Below, piece by piece: positions 34,138 to 42,145 of a DNA stretch of 64,000 nucleotides. Both the position numbers and the translations under genes were made by a program. The DNA lies in NCBI RefSeq assembly GCF_003390335.1, contig NZ_QUOU01000001.1, positions 2,604,001-2,668,000 of the forward strand, read 5' to 3'. Source of the stretch: Thalassotalea euphylliae. GTDB lineage: Bacteria; Pseudomonadota; Gammaproteobacteria; Enterobacterales; Alteromonadaceae. The first letter of the stretch is position 1. The number at the start of each line of letters is the position of its first letter. The notes beneath the pieces are model-generated. The model made no database searches. It was not told where the DNA came from and worked only from the letters and a program-made list of their open reading frames with translations.

Positions 34138-36477
34138 TTATTTGGCACTTTCCTTTTTTTTCTCAGGCCATAAATAAGCCGCAATCGCTGGTAAGACGAT
34201 TATCGCCGCTAACATATTCACCAAGAACATAAAGGTTAACAAAATCCCCATGTCTACTTGGAATTTCAGTGCTGAGAAGAACCAAGTCGACACACCAATT
34301 GCGAGTGTAATACCGGTTAGCAATACCGCATTACCACGCTCTTGTAAGGCAGTTAAGTAAGCTTTCTTCACACTGTCACCTTCGCGCAAACGCAAACTCA
34401 TGGTTGATAAGATATAAATACCATAGTCAACGCCGATACCAACACCTAGGGCAATTACCGGTAGAGTTGATACCGTTAAGCCGATATCAAGCGCCGTCAT
34501 TAAACCTTGCGCCAGCGTTGATACGATATAAAGCGGTAACACAACAGAGATGGTTGCACGCACACTTCTAAAGCTTACTAGACAAAGAAGAATAACCGCA
34601 CCGTAAACGTATAACATCATCGGTAACTGTGCCGCTTCTACTGCTTCGTTGGTCGCAGCCATTACACCGACAGGGCCAGAGGCTAATTTAAACGTGAGTT
34701 GATCGGTATTCAGCTCTTCAGCAACTTCCTTGACTCTTTTAACAACACGGTCAATGGTTTCTGCCTTGTGATCTTCCAGGAATAGAATCACTGGCATCAC
34801 ACTACAGTCTCGGTTTAATAAACCACTGGTGGTCGGCACGTTAGCAATCGATTGAACGAGTGTTTGTTGGTTACGCGGGATAACACGCCATTTGGGATTC
34901 CCCTCGTTGTAACCAGCGTTAACAATTTTTGACACCGCCGCTAAGCTGGCAGCCGATTGCACGCCTTCAACATTTTGCAAATGCCATTGGAAGCGATCAA
35001 TCACTTCTAATGTTTCAAACGAGGTACAAGCATCTGGCTGAGTCTCCACAATCACTGACATGTAATCAACACTAATCGCGTATCGATCCGTGATTAAGAA
35101 GGTGTCTTGGTTGTAGCGCGAGTCTTCGTGAAGTGCAGGTGCACCAGCGTGCAACTCACCGATTTTCATGTTTTGCGCATGATATAAACCAAAGGCATAC
35201 AAGCCTGCAACAATCACAAGAATAACAGTCGCAGGACCACGCGTTGCAAACTGCGCCATCATATGCCAAACGTCGTTCTTGTTCGACTTCTGCTTAGCAC
35301 TTGCATCTACTGGCTTAGCACCACCTAGTTTCATGTAAGAAATTAACACTGGCAACAACACTAAGTTAGTCAAGATAATCATCGCCACACCAAGTGATGC
35401 AGTAATTGCTAACTCGCGAATAATACCGATATCAATTGATAGTAAGGTAATGAAACCAATGGTGTCTGATAGTAACGCTACACCACCTGGAATGAGTAAG
35501 GCACGGAAACTGTTCTGAGCGCCCTGCTTACAACTGATGCCTGATTCAACTTGCTTAACAACTGAGTTAATCATTTGCACCGCGTGACTAACACCAATAG
35601 CAAACACTAGGAATGGTACAAGAATCGACATTGGGTCAATACCAAAGCCAAGGCTGGCTAACATCCCCATCTGCCAAATAACCGCAACCAGTGAACAAAC
35701 AATGGTTAATAAGGTTAAGCTAATCGAGCGACAGAAGAAAAATACCATCACTGCGGTAATGGCAATGGCAATGGCAAAGAAAGTGACAACGTTTTTCGCG
35801 CCATTAGCAACGTCGCCAACCATTTTCGCGAAACCGATAACGTGTACAGACACTTTATCACTCTCATACTTAGCGCGAATATCGTTTTCTAATTGCTCGG
35901 CAATCTTTAACGTATCTAATGGCTCACCCGTATTAGGATCAATCTCCATTAACGTGGCTGTGACCATGGCACAGCTGTAATCGTCAGCTACGATTCGGCC
36001 CACGATACCGGCTTTTTCGATGTTCGCCTTGACAACCGCCATGCCCTTTTCGTCGCTTGGTTTGAAGCTGGCAGGAATAACCGGCCCACCGGCAAAACCG
36101 TCTTCAACAACTTCAACAAAACGAGTGCTTGGTGAGTAAAGTGATTTCACTTGAATACGATCAACGCCTGGAATGAAGAAAAGTTGATCATGCACGCCTT
36201 TTAAGGCGTTAAAGAAGGGTTCATTAAAGATATCACCATCAACATCACAGACGGAGATTAGTACGTTGTTCGCCCCACCAAAATCTTTTTGATGCTTTAG
36301 GTAGGTTTGCATGTACTGGTGATTAAGCGGAATATTCTTGGTGAAAGCAGCATCGAGTTTTAGATGCGTTGCTTGATACAAAAGCACAAAAGTCGTCACC
36401 ACGAATAGTGCTAAGACGAATGCTCGGTGACGAAAAATACCGATTTCAATTTTATTGATTGCTGAATTAATACTCAT
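34138..36477 (-). CDS. RND/MMPL-type inner-membrane permease
   Basis: The protein is 779 residues from the ATG used here; an overlapping GTG two codons earlier (36483) shares one base with the preceding stop (TAGTG). The topology is one helix, a periplasmic domain of about 180 residues, five helices (from ITAVMVFFFCRSISLTL), a second helix-periplasmic domain-five-helix half. That is the duplicated fold of RND transporters in their shorter MMPL/HpnN-like form (about 780 residues against about 1030 for AcrB). GVSHAVQMINSV and GIGVDYGIYILSTMS are the paired TM4/TM10-type segments. It is the last gene of a four-gene operon with DUF1302, DUF1329 and YCF48 proteins. It probably moves a hydrophobic compound between inner membrane and periplasm, powered by protons; substrate unknown. 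Confidence 0.88.
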   Translation of the reverse strand: MSINSAINKIEIGIFRHRAFVLALFVVTTFVLLYQATHLKLDAAFTKNIPLNHQYMQTYLKHQKDFGGANNVLISVCDVDGDIFNEPFFNALKGVHDQLFFIPGVDRIQVKSLYSPSTRFVEVVEDGFAGGPVIPASFKPSDEKGMAVVKANIEKAGIVGRIVADDYSCAMVTATLMEIDPNTGEPLDTLKIAEQLENDIRAKYESDKVSVHVIGFAKMVGDVANGAKNVVTFFAIAIAITAVMVFFFCRSISLTLLTIVCSLVAVIWQMGMLASLGFGIDPMSILVPFLVFAIGVSHAVQMINSVVKQVESGISCKQGAQNSFRALLIPGGVALLSDTIGFITLLSIDIGIIRELAITASLGVAMIILTNLVLLPVLISYMKLGGAKPVDASAKQKSNKNDVWHMMAQFATRGPATVILVIVAGLYAFGLYHAQNMKIGELHAGAPALHEDSRYNQDTFLITDRYAISVDYMSVIVETQPDACTSFETLEVIDRFQWHLQNVEGVQSAASLAAVSKIVNAGYNEGNPKWRVIPRNQQTLVQSIANVPTTSGLLNRDCSVMPVILFLEDHKAETIDRVVKRVKEVAEELNTDQLTFKLASGPVGVMAATNEAVEAAQLPMMLYVYGAVILLCLVSFRSVRATISVVLPLYIVSTLAQGLMTALDIGLTVSTLPVIALGVGIGVDYGIYILSTMSLRLREGDSVKKAYLTALQERGNAVLLTGITLAIGVSTWFFSALKFQVDMGILLTFMFLVNMLAAIIVLPAIAAYLWPEKKKESAK

Positions 36478-36482
36478 AAACA

Positions 36483-37505
36483 CTACTTCGCGATTGTTAT
36501 TGTTCTAACACCATCTTCAGAAACGGCAACTAGACGATTGTTAAACCAGACACCAGCGATAAGTGCTTTACCATCTGGTTGTGACCAAGCGACGAACTTT
36601 TGACCGTCGTCCTCACTCACCAATAAAGCACCACCATTACCGAGTAACAGTAACCGATCATCATCGGTTAATACGATATCGTTAATGAGTGCTGTGGAAT
36701 CTGTCTGAATATGTTGCCATGGCGTGCCATTTCTTAGGCTTCTAAAAACATTGCCCCTTAGGCCAGCGGCGAGTAAATTGCCTTGCTGCGTTCGCTCAAT
36801 ATCGAAAAATGAACCTTCATAAATAGGATCGAATTGCTCCCAAGACTGACCAAAATCGTTGCTTTTTGCGATCAAACCAATCTCGCCAACCAGATATGAT
36901 GTGCGACCATCCATGACCATTTTATTAAAGTGCGGCAGAATACTGCCTCGCTCGTCAAGGTAGGCTTCTTCGTCCTCCATCTTGAGCTCATTGAGGTATT
37001 CAATATCTTCTTCTGGTAAAAACTCACTGTGAAATTCTTCTGTCCAATTTTTACCGCCATCAGTTGTGCGATAAAACAAACCATAAGCACCAATAGCGAC
37101 ACCGTTGTTCTGATCTTTAAACACAATATCAAGTAAAGGTTTTTGCTTTTCAGGTAAGTATTGCTGAATAGTCCAAGTAGCACCGCCATCTGTGGTCGCT
37201 AATATCGTGGCATCGTAACCAACAGCCCAACCATGATCTTCATCGGCAAAGGTGACAGCCGTGAGTGTTGATTGCACTGGCACTGCTTGTTGGCGCCAAT
37301 TTTCGCCATCAGTTGACAGGAGTACATGCCCTCTTTCGCCAACAGCAACTAACTGACCTTGTTCTATCTGGTGAATATCTAATAGTAGAGATTTACTCGC
37401 TAGAGGAGCTTGTATCGCAGGCATAGGCTCGGTAACAGCATAAACCTTTGTCGCTAATGCACAGCATAGTGCCGCTGCAACTACATTCTTCATTCCTAAA
37501 ACCAC
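36483..37505 (-). CDS. YCF48/BNR-repeat exported protein
   Basis: This 340-residue protein has a signal peptide (MKNVVAAALCCALATKVYA) and a beta-propeller built from YCF48/BNR-type repeats: LLSTDGENWRQQ, ILATTDGGATWTIQQ, FYRTTDGGKNWTEEF, IAKSNDFGQSWEQF and LLVSEDDGQKFVAW. The GTG start used here lies four codons before an ATG (37493) that would give the cleaner signal peptide. YCF48 proteins act as assembly factors for membrane complexes, for example HCF136 with photosystem II. Here the protein would sit in the periplasm next to the RND permease. Its stop overlaps the permease start by one base, so translation is coupled. The role in the cluster is inference. Confidence 0.88.
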   Translation of the reverse strand: MVLGMKNVVAAALCCALATKVYAVTEPMPAIQAPLASKSLLLDIHQIEQGQLVAVGERGHVLLSTDGENWRQQAVPVQSTLTAVTFADEDHGWAVGYDATILATTDGGATWTIQQYLPEKQKPLLDIVFKDQNNGVAIGAYGLFYRTTDGGKNWTEEFHSEFLPEEDIEYLNELKMEDEEAYLDERGSILPHFNKMVMDGRTSYLVGEIGLIAKSNDFGQSWEQFDPIYEGSFFDIERTQQGNLLAAGLRGNVFRSLRNGTPWQHIQTDSTALINDIVLTDDDRLLLLGNGGALLVSEDDGQKFVAWSQPDGKALIAGVWFNNRLVAVSEDGVRTITIAK

Positions 37506-37573
37506 GCTTTCTTTCTAGTTATAAACAAAAACGGCTGGCTAGGTGCCAGCCGCTCATCGCTAATCAAATGTGA

Positions 37574-38938
37574 TTAACGACGTCCTTCTCGTCTTAAGGC
37601 TGCAGGTGTAAACACCTTGTCTTTGAGCTTAACACTGAAGTCATACATGGACTCTTCGTTATCTAAGCCAATCGCGATATAACGACGAGCTTGCAAGTCA
37701 TGGAAAACTTCCAACGTCGTCCATTGTGTTGGCACTTCATAGTAGTTTATACCATGAGCAATACCTACTCTGTACAATTCATCTCGGTTATCATAAATAT
37801 CAGTAACCGCTACTTGCCAGCTATCTTCGTCAATGTAGAACACACGTTTCTTATAGATATGGCGCGTGTCATCTTTCAAGTTAGCTTCTACCACCCATAC
37901 GCGGTGTTTTTCATAGCGCACTAGATCTTTGTTGATGTGACCAGGCTGAAGAATGTCATCATACTTTAGGCTGTCACTGTGTAAGCGGTAATCGTTGTAT
38001 GGAATGAGTAATTCCTGCTTACCTTTTAATGTCCAGTTGTAGCGGTTTGGAGCGCCGTTATACATATCGAAATCATCGGTTGTACGCAAGCCATCTGACG
38101 CTGTACCCGGTGCATCATAAGCAACGTTTGGCGCGCGACGTACACGACGTTGACCTGTGTTGTATGTCCACGCTTGGCGAGGTGTTTTGATTTGGTCCAT
38201 GGTTTCATGAACAAGCAATGCGGTACCAGCAATACGTGCAGGTTTATTTACCTTTTGCTTAAACTTGAAAACAATATTTGATTCTTCAAGTTCTGCTGGT
38301 GTTGCGCCTTCCTCGTGGTAGGTGAACATCAACTGCTGGTCAAAACCAATGTAAGTGTAGTCACCACTTGCCGTAGGACCTGCTTGACCCGCTTTGTTCT
38401 GCATTGAAACACCGCGGTAACGTAAAATGTGGTTCCAAATGGCTTCTAAACCATTTTGCGGCATTGGGAATGGAATACCGACAGCACCATTTACAATACC
38501 ATTACCACCGGTTACTAACTCAGTACGACTCGCATTGTTAATTGACTCATCGTATACGTGTTGTGGATACGATGCTGAGCGACGCGTTTGATAAACATTC
38601 ATTTTGAATGTTTCTGGGTATGTTTCAAATAACTTGATTTGACCCGGCGTTAGCAAGTCTTTGTACTCGCTCATGTTTTGCGCAGTAATTGTGTACAGTA
38701 CTTTATCTTCTGGGTACGGGTCTGGATGATGGTCACCCGGTTTGTAACCAGCTGGCCATTCGGTAATACCGCCAGTCCACTCTGGGATAGAGCCGTCTTC
38801 GTTAGCGCCGCGCACAGCCCCCATCGGTGTAAACTCTGTTTTTAGCTTGGCAGCTTCGTCTGCTGAAACCTTGGCAAACACTGACGTGCTGCTCACCGCA
38901 AGCGATACGGCTAAAGATAATAAGGTGAGTTTTTTCAT
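37574..38938 (-). CDS. DUF1329 exported protein
   Basis: The protein is 454 residues from the ATG preceded by AAGGAAG at 8-base spacing; an upstream in-frame ATG at 38998 lies inside the previous gene and is unlikely. A signal peptide ends at SVFA. The mature part is of the DUF1329 family: EFTPMGAVRGANEDGSIPEWTGGI, RTELVTGGNGIVNGAVGIPFPMPQNGLEAIWNH, and QAWTYNTGQRRVRRAPNVAYD. The fold of this family is related to the LolA/LolB lipoprotein carriers, suggesting that it binds a lipid-like molecule in the periplasm or at the outer membrane. The gene starts 13 bases after the DUF1302 gene stop, so both are in one operon. Function unproven. Confidence 0.9.
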   Translation of the reverse strand: MKKLTLLSLAVSLAVSSTSVFAKVSADEAAKLKTEFTPMGAVRGANEDGSIPEWTGGITEWPAGYKPGDHHPDPYPEDKVLYTITAQNMSEYKDLLTPGQIKLFETYPETFKMNVYQTRRSASYPQHVYDESINNASRTELVTGGNGIVNGAVGIPFPMPQNGLEAIWNHILRYRGVSMQNKAGQAGPTASGDYTYIGFDQQLMFTYHEEGATPAELEESNIVFKFKQKVNKPARIAGTALLVHETMDQIKTPRQAWTYNTGQRRVRRAPNVAYDAPGTASDGLRTTDDFDMYNGAPNRYNWTLKGKQELLIPYNDYRLHSDSLKYDDILQPGHINKDLVRYEKHRVWVVEANLKDDTRHIYKKRVFYIDEDSWQVAVTDIYDNRDELYRVGIAHGINYYEVPTQWTTLEVFHDLQARRYIAIGLDNEESMYDFSVKLKDKVFTPAALRREGRR

Positions 38939-38951
38939 TATCATTACTTCC

Positions 38952-41003
38952 TTAAATTGAATACTTAACGCTAAACGAAATAAAGTCGCGATCTTCAAGA
39001 ATGTTAGTTGTGCCTACGCCGCCAAAGAAGGCATTGTAACCAAAACTACCAGACCAACGGTTTTGATAATCAAAGTCGAGACTAAATGCTACAGACTTGC
39101 GATCTTCAATAAACATAAACAATGGATCAGGCGTGATACCTTCAACATCATGAGAAAATACAATACGTGGTGAAACGTTGATACCTGCGAACACGTTATT
39201 GAAATCAAGCTTCAATAGTGCTCGGTAACCCCATGAGAATTCATCGGGGAATGGGTTGGTTTCAACACCATCTTGGACCGCCAGCTCTAGGCCTTCAATG
39301 CCCGCAATACCGCCATTTCTTGCTGTACCCGGACCATTTAGGCGCAGTACATCTTGATCTGGCATATCATTAATATTAACACCACCCACTTCAAGTAAAC
39401 CGGTTACCTGATCCGCGCCCATCATAGGGCCGAATAAGTGCGTTAACGTAACTTGCGCTTGTAACGTGTCAGATAAGATAAAGCCCTCTGCGCGCTCGCC
39501 TGGCGCAAAGATATCCATCTGTGAAATACCATTTAGATCTGGACGGATACCAGCGTTGGCTAACTGCTGCGGCATCGCGGCAAATAGTAACTCTACGTCA
39601 TCAATTTGCAGTGGTTCATCTTGACGGTAGCTCACTTCACCCGCGACCGCAGTTGCACCAACTGTGGTGTTGAAACTAAATGCATAAAGTTGAATGTCTT
39701 CAGGGTAGTCTAACTCTACTTTAGAGAAACCACGTAAGTCAGCGTAGTTATCATAGTTGATCTGATTTTGTGCGATAAAAGCTAAATCAGCCCCAATCGC
39801 CGGAGCGGTAAAGTCAGCTACAACACCCGAGAAAAATGGACGACGGCTGTGGTAGTTCATGTAGTACAAGCTAATTTCAGAGTCGTTTAACTCAGGCAAG
39901 AACCAAGAAAGGCGCAAACCGTATTGACCGCCATTGTCTGGTCGTACAAGCGATTCATTACCCGGTGCTTTTAACGTTAACTTAGTGCCATGTGCTAAAT
40001 AAATTTGCGCCGCTGCCGCCGCTACCGCAGGGTCACCACTGCGCAATGCATCACCTAAGCCGTTTAGGTTACCAATCAAGTAATCAAGATCCATATCTGG
40101 GTTGCTTGCGAAATTTAACTGAACGTTATTGAAATGACCGCCGTCGCCAGCAAAATCGTTACCAGCGAAGTAACTGCCTGCTGCTGGAATGACGGTTTTT
40201 TCCCAGTCGTATTGATAGAATGCTTCGATGTTAAAGTTTTCTGTTACGCCTAATGACCCCCATACCGCACCAAACGGAATAAAGGCTTCTTTTAACTCTG
40301 CGCCCGGCGCTCTAAGTCGTGCGATATCTACCGGGTTTAATTCACTAATACCATGTGGAATTAGCGTACTCTCACCCCAGCTAATGACTTGCTGACCAAC
40401 ACGAATTGAGAACGGCATCTCGCCAATATCAAAATCGCCATAGAAGAAGGCATCAAGAATACGGAAATCACTACAGACTTGCTCTTCCGCGATAGAATCA
40501 CGGCAAGAATCCTCAGTACGACCTGTTAAAGTATTTGTCCATGCTCTATCTTCATCCGACATTTCAAAATCGTAGAAGTATAGGCCTCGAATGAAGACAC
40601 CCATGTTGTCTCGACGAATGTCTAGCTCATGCGTACCTTTGAAAATGGTAGAAAATGCATCACCAGCGTCAAAGTTAAGGTTAGCATTGTCACTGTTTGA
40701 CGAGTACTTACCTTCACCATTCCAGACGTCTGCGCCACTTGGCACTGGATTAAATGCCGGGTGGTAACTGCTAAAATCAAACCCGTTGTTCACGTTATTT
40801 GGTTTACTGACGTGATTTGCCCAGTCGCGATTTTCAACGCGGATACTGGTCCCTAGTGAAAATGTTGAGTCAAAGGTAATCTCAAAATCACCTAATTCAA
40901 ATATTGCGGCATTAACGCTTGGTGTAATAGATGCGGCTAAGGCTGCTGCAACCCCTAGCGCGATTGGTTTCTTAAAAAAAGATATACGAGGGCTATGTTT
41001 CAT
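38952..41003 (-). CDS. DUF1302 outer-membrane beta-barrel protein
   Basis: The 683-residue protein has a signal peptide ending near SVNAA. The family's N-terminal segment IFELGDFEITFDSTFSLGTSIRVENRDW follows, with RVGQQVISWGESTLIPHGISELNPVDIARLRAPGAELKEAFIPFGAVWG around residues 200-250. The C-terminal strand FISFSVKYSI ends in Ile after alternating residues, as in outer-membrane barrels. DUF1302 proteins commonly occur with DUF1329 proteins in bacteria that use steroids, fatty acids or hydrocarbons. Here it is the first gene of the four-gene cluster, behind a 0.9-kb upstream gap. A role in passing a hydrophobic compound across the outer membrane is likely but inferred. Confidence 0.9.
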   Translation of the reverse strand: MKHSPRISFFKKPIALGVAAALAASITPSVNAAIFELGDFEITFDSTFSLGTSIRVENRDWANHVSKPNNVNNGFDFSSYHPAFNPVPSGADVWNGEGKYSSNSDNANLNFDAGDAFSTIFKGTHELDIRRDNMGVFIRGLYFYDFEMSDEDRAWTNTLTGRTEDSCRDSIAEEQVCSDFRILDAFFYGDFDIGEMPFSIRVGQQVISWGESTLIPHGISELNPVDIARLRAPGAELKEAFIPFGAVWGSLGVTENFNIEAFYQYDWEKTVIPAAGSYFAGNDFAGDGGHFNNVQLNFASNPDMDLDYLIGNLNGLGDALRSGDPAVAAAAAQIYLAHGTKLTLKAPGNESLVRPDNGGQYGLRLSWFLPELNDSEISLYYMNYHSRRPFFSGVVADFTAPAIGADLAFIAQNQINYDNYADLRGFSKVELDYPEDIQLYAFSFNTTVGATAVAGEVSYRQDEPLQIDDVELLFAAMPQQLANAGIRPDLNGISQMDIFAPGERAEGFILSDTLQAQVTLTHLFGPMMGADQVTGLLEVGGVNINDMPDQDVLRLNGPGTARNGGIAGIEGLELAVQDGVETNPFPDEFSWGYRALLKLDFNNVFAGINVSPRIVFSHDVEGITPDPLFMFIEDRKSVAFSLDFDYQNRWSGSFGYNAFFGGVGTTNILEDRDFISFSVKYSI

Positions 41004-41207
41004 TCAATCTCTCCCCAGTCCTGAAACAAAGTATTATCTACTTTTTATAAATTCTTATTGTTCTAGTGCTTGTTGTTTTTTGCTCACGATTCTTGTGCGC
41101 AAAACCATAATTGCATCATTTATCTGAACAGGCAAGCGCTAATATTTTTCCTAAATATACTTATTTTTAGAGACTTACAGGCTGGCTTTAGCAATAACCA
41201 AATCAAT

Positions 41208-41229
41208 GTTTAAAACAACTGTTTTAAAC
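41208..41229. promoter_or_regulatory. 22-bp palindrome, candidate operator of the DUF1302 operon
   Basis: GTTTAAAACA-AC-TGTTTTAAAC is a perfect inverted repeat with a 2-base centre, about 205 bases upstream of the DUF1302 start codon. The size and symmetry fit a dimeric regulator such as a TetR-family repressor, but no regulator gene is adjacent. Confidence 0.45.
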
Positions 41230-41326
41230 AAAAGCAAACAAATGGACTGACCACTTTGCGGCCTAAGGGTTGTCTGCCACCCACTAAAATAAACATTGGC
41301 ACTTCGTACAAATAAAACCCCCTCTT

Positions 41327-41346
41327 TGTTTAAAGTATATACTCTA
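41327..41346. repeat. 20-base direct repeat, copy A
   Basis: TGTTTAAAGTATATACTCTA matches copy B at 41523-41542 at 18 of 20 positions in the same orientation, 196 bases apart. It contains TATACT, which could serve as a -10 sequence, so both copies may be promoters or binding sites. Confidence 0.5.
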
Positions 41347-41522
41347 CAAAATCTCGTTTGATTGAAAATAATTTGTTCAAACAGGCGTTTGCTAGTTACA
41401 GGCAGCTATTAACTTGGTGTTAAATTGAACACTAAGTCACTGTCCGGAAAGGCTTTCGAAGTATTTTATGGGTAATATTGAATGATGTGTATAGTGACAA
41501 TTAATCGAGTGAATGTAAAAAC

Positions 41523-41542
41523 TGTTTGAAATATATACTCTA
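41523..41542. repeat. 20-base direct repeat, copy B
   Basis: TGTTTGAAATATATACTCTA, partner of copy A at 41327-41346. It is followed by TAGGGCGCG, a G+C-rich stretch. No -35 sequence was convincing. Confidence 0.5.
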
Positions 41543-41750
41543 GGGCGCGATTTTTATTCAGCTCTAGGTTAGTTATTAAAATAGTGATGTATATTCAAAT
41601 GCTTACAATATTTCATGAATGATATAGGGGTGAACCCGATAAATGTAGAGGTGTGAGTGTCTTGGCTTGTATCAGTGCTAAACGCTAAAGAATGGTTTGT
41701 TCAAGAACGAATTTGTGTTGAATGGTTGTATCGCAAGTTAGTAACAAGTG

Positions 41751-41785
41751 AAAGCAGCCTTGAGTACGCTAGGCTGCTTTTCGTT
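41751..41785 (+). terminator. Orphan terminator-like hairpin
   Basis: A perfect 10-bp stem AAAGCAGCCT / AGGCTGCTTT with a 10-base loop is followed by TTTTCGTTTTGG on the plus strand. No plus-strand gene precedes it within 17 kb. It may end a small RNA transcribed from the region after 41540, or an unrecognised short gene. Confidence 0.5.
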
Positions 41786-41909
41786 TTGGTTTTCCTTTAC
41801 GTGATCATAGCTCTACGTTGATAAAAAACGACTAATGCATCACTTATAAAATGGCACGCTAAGCAGCTGGCAATAGCTGTTAGCAGCTTCTGTGTATAAT
41901 CAACAAAAG

Positions 41910-42125
41910 CTATGACACTTTTGTTAATGACACAAATTTATTGCTCTGTGTTTCCAAACAGAACATGCCATATACGCCACTTGGCGTCATAAACTTTCGC
42001 AAATGCATTGCCGGAAATTGAATGCGCTGTCCATTAGTTGCAAACGCTACAACCGTTGAGGCTTGACCGCGATAATAAGGCATCACATCATCCGCTGACA
42101 TAGACACCTTGAAATAATACTTCAC
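41910..42125 (-). CDS. DUF2835 family small protein
   Basis: This 71-residue protein matches DUF2835: KYYFKVSMSADDVMPYYRGQASTVVAFATNGQRIQFPAMHLRKFMTPSGVYGMF. It is a short, basic, soluble protein of unknown function. The gene begins 20 bases after the pepN stop, so it is the downstream gene of a pepN operon; the same pairing occurs in other gammaproteobacteria. No signal peptide or membrane segment is present. Confidence 0.88.
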   Translation of the reverse strand: MKYYFKVSMSADDVMPYYRGQASTVVAFATNGQRIQFPAMHLRKFMTPSGVYGMFCLETQSNKFVSLTKVS

Positions 42126-42145
42126 ACTAAGCTTCCTATACTTAT

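Larger units (their letters stand above)
41004..41909. other. 0.9-kb regulatory-looking gap upstream of the DUF1302 operon
   Basis: No coding frame with a ribosome site was found. The gap contains a 22-bp palindrome (41208-41229), a 20-base element present twice (41327-41346 and 41523-41542), a short inverted repeat CAAAC-AGGC-GTTTG near 41380, and an orphan terminator-like hairpin at 41751-41785. It must hold the minus-strand promoter of the DUF1302 operon. Confidence 0.6.

Noticed and set aside
34138..36477. Classic tripartite multidrug efflux pump
   Set aside because: The permease is too short for the AcrB type and there is no membrane-fusion protein or TolC-like channel beside it; the neighbours are DUF1302, DUF1329 and YCF48 proteins.
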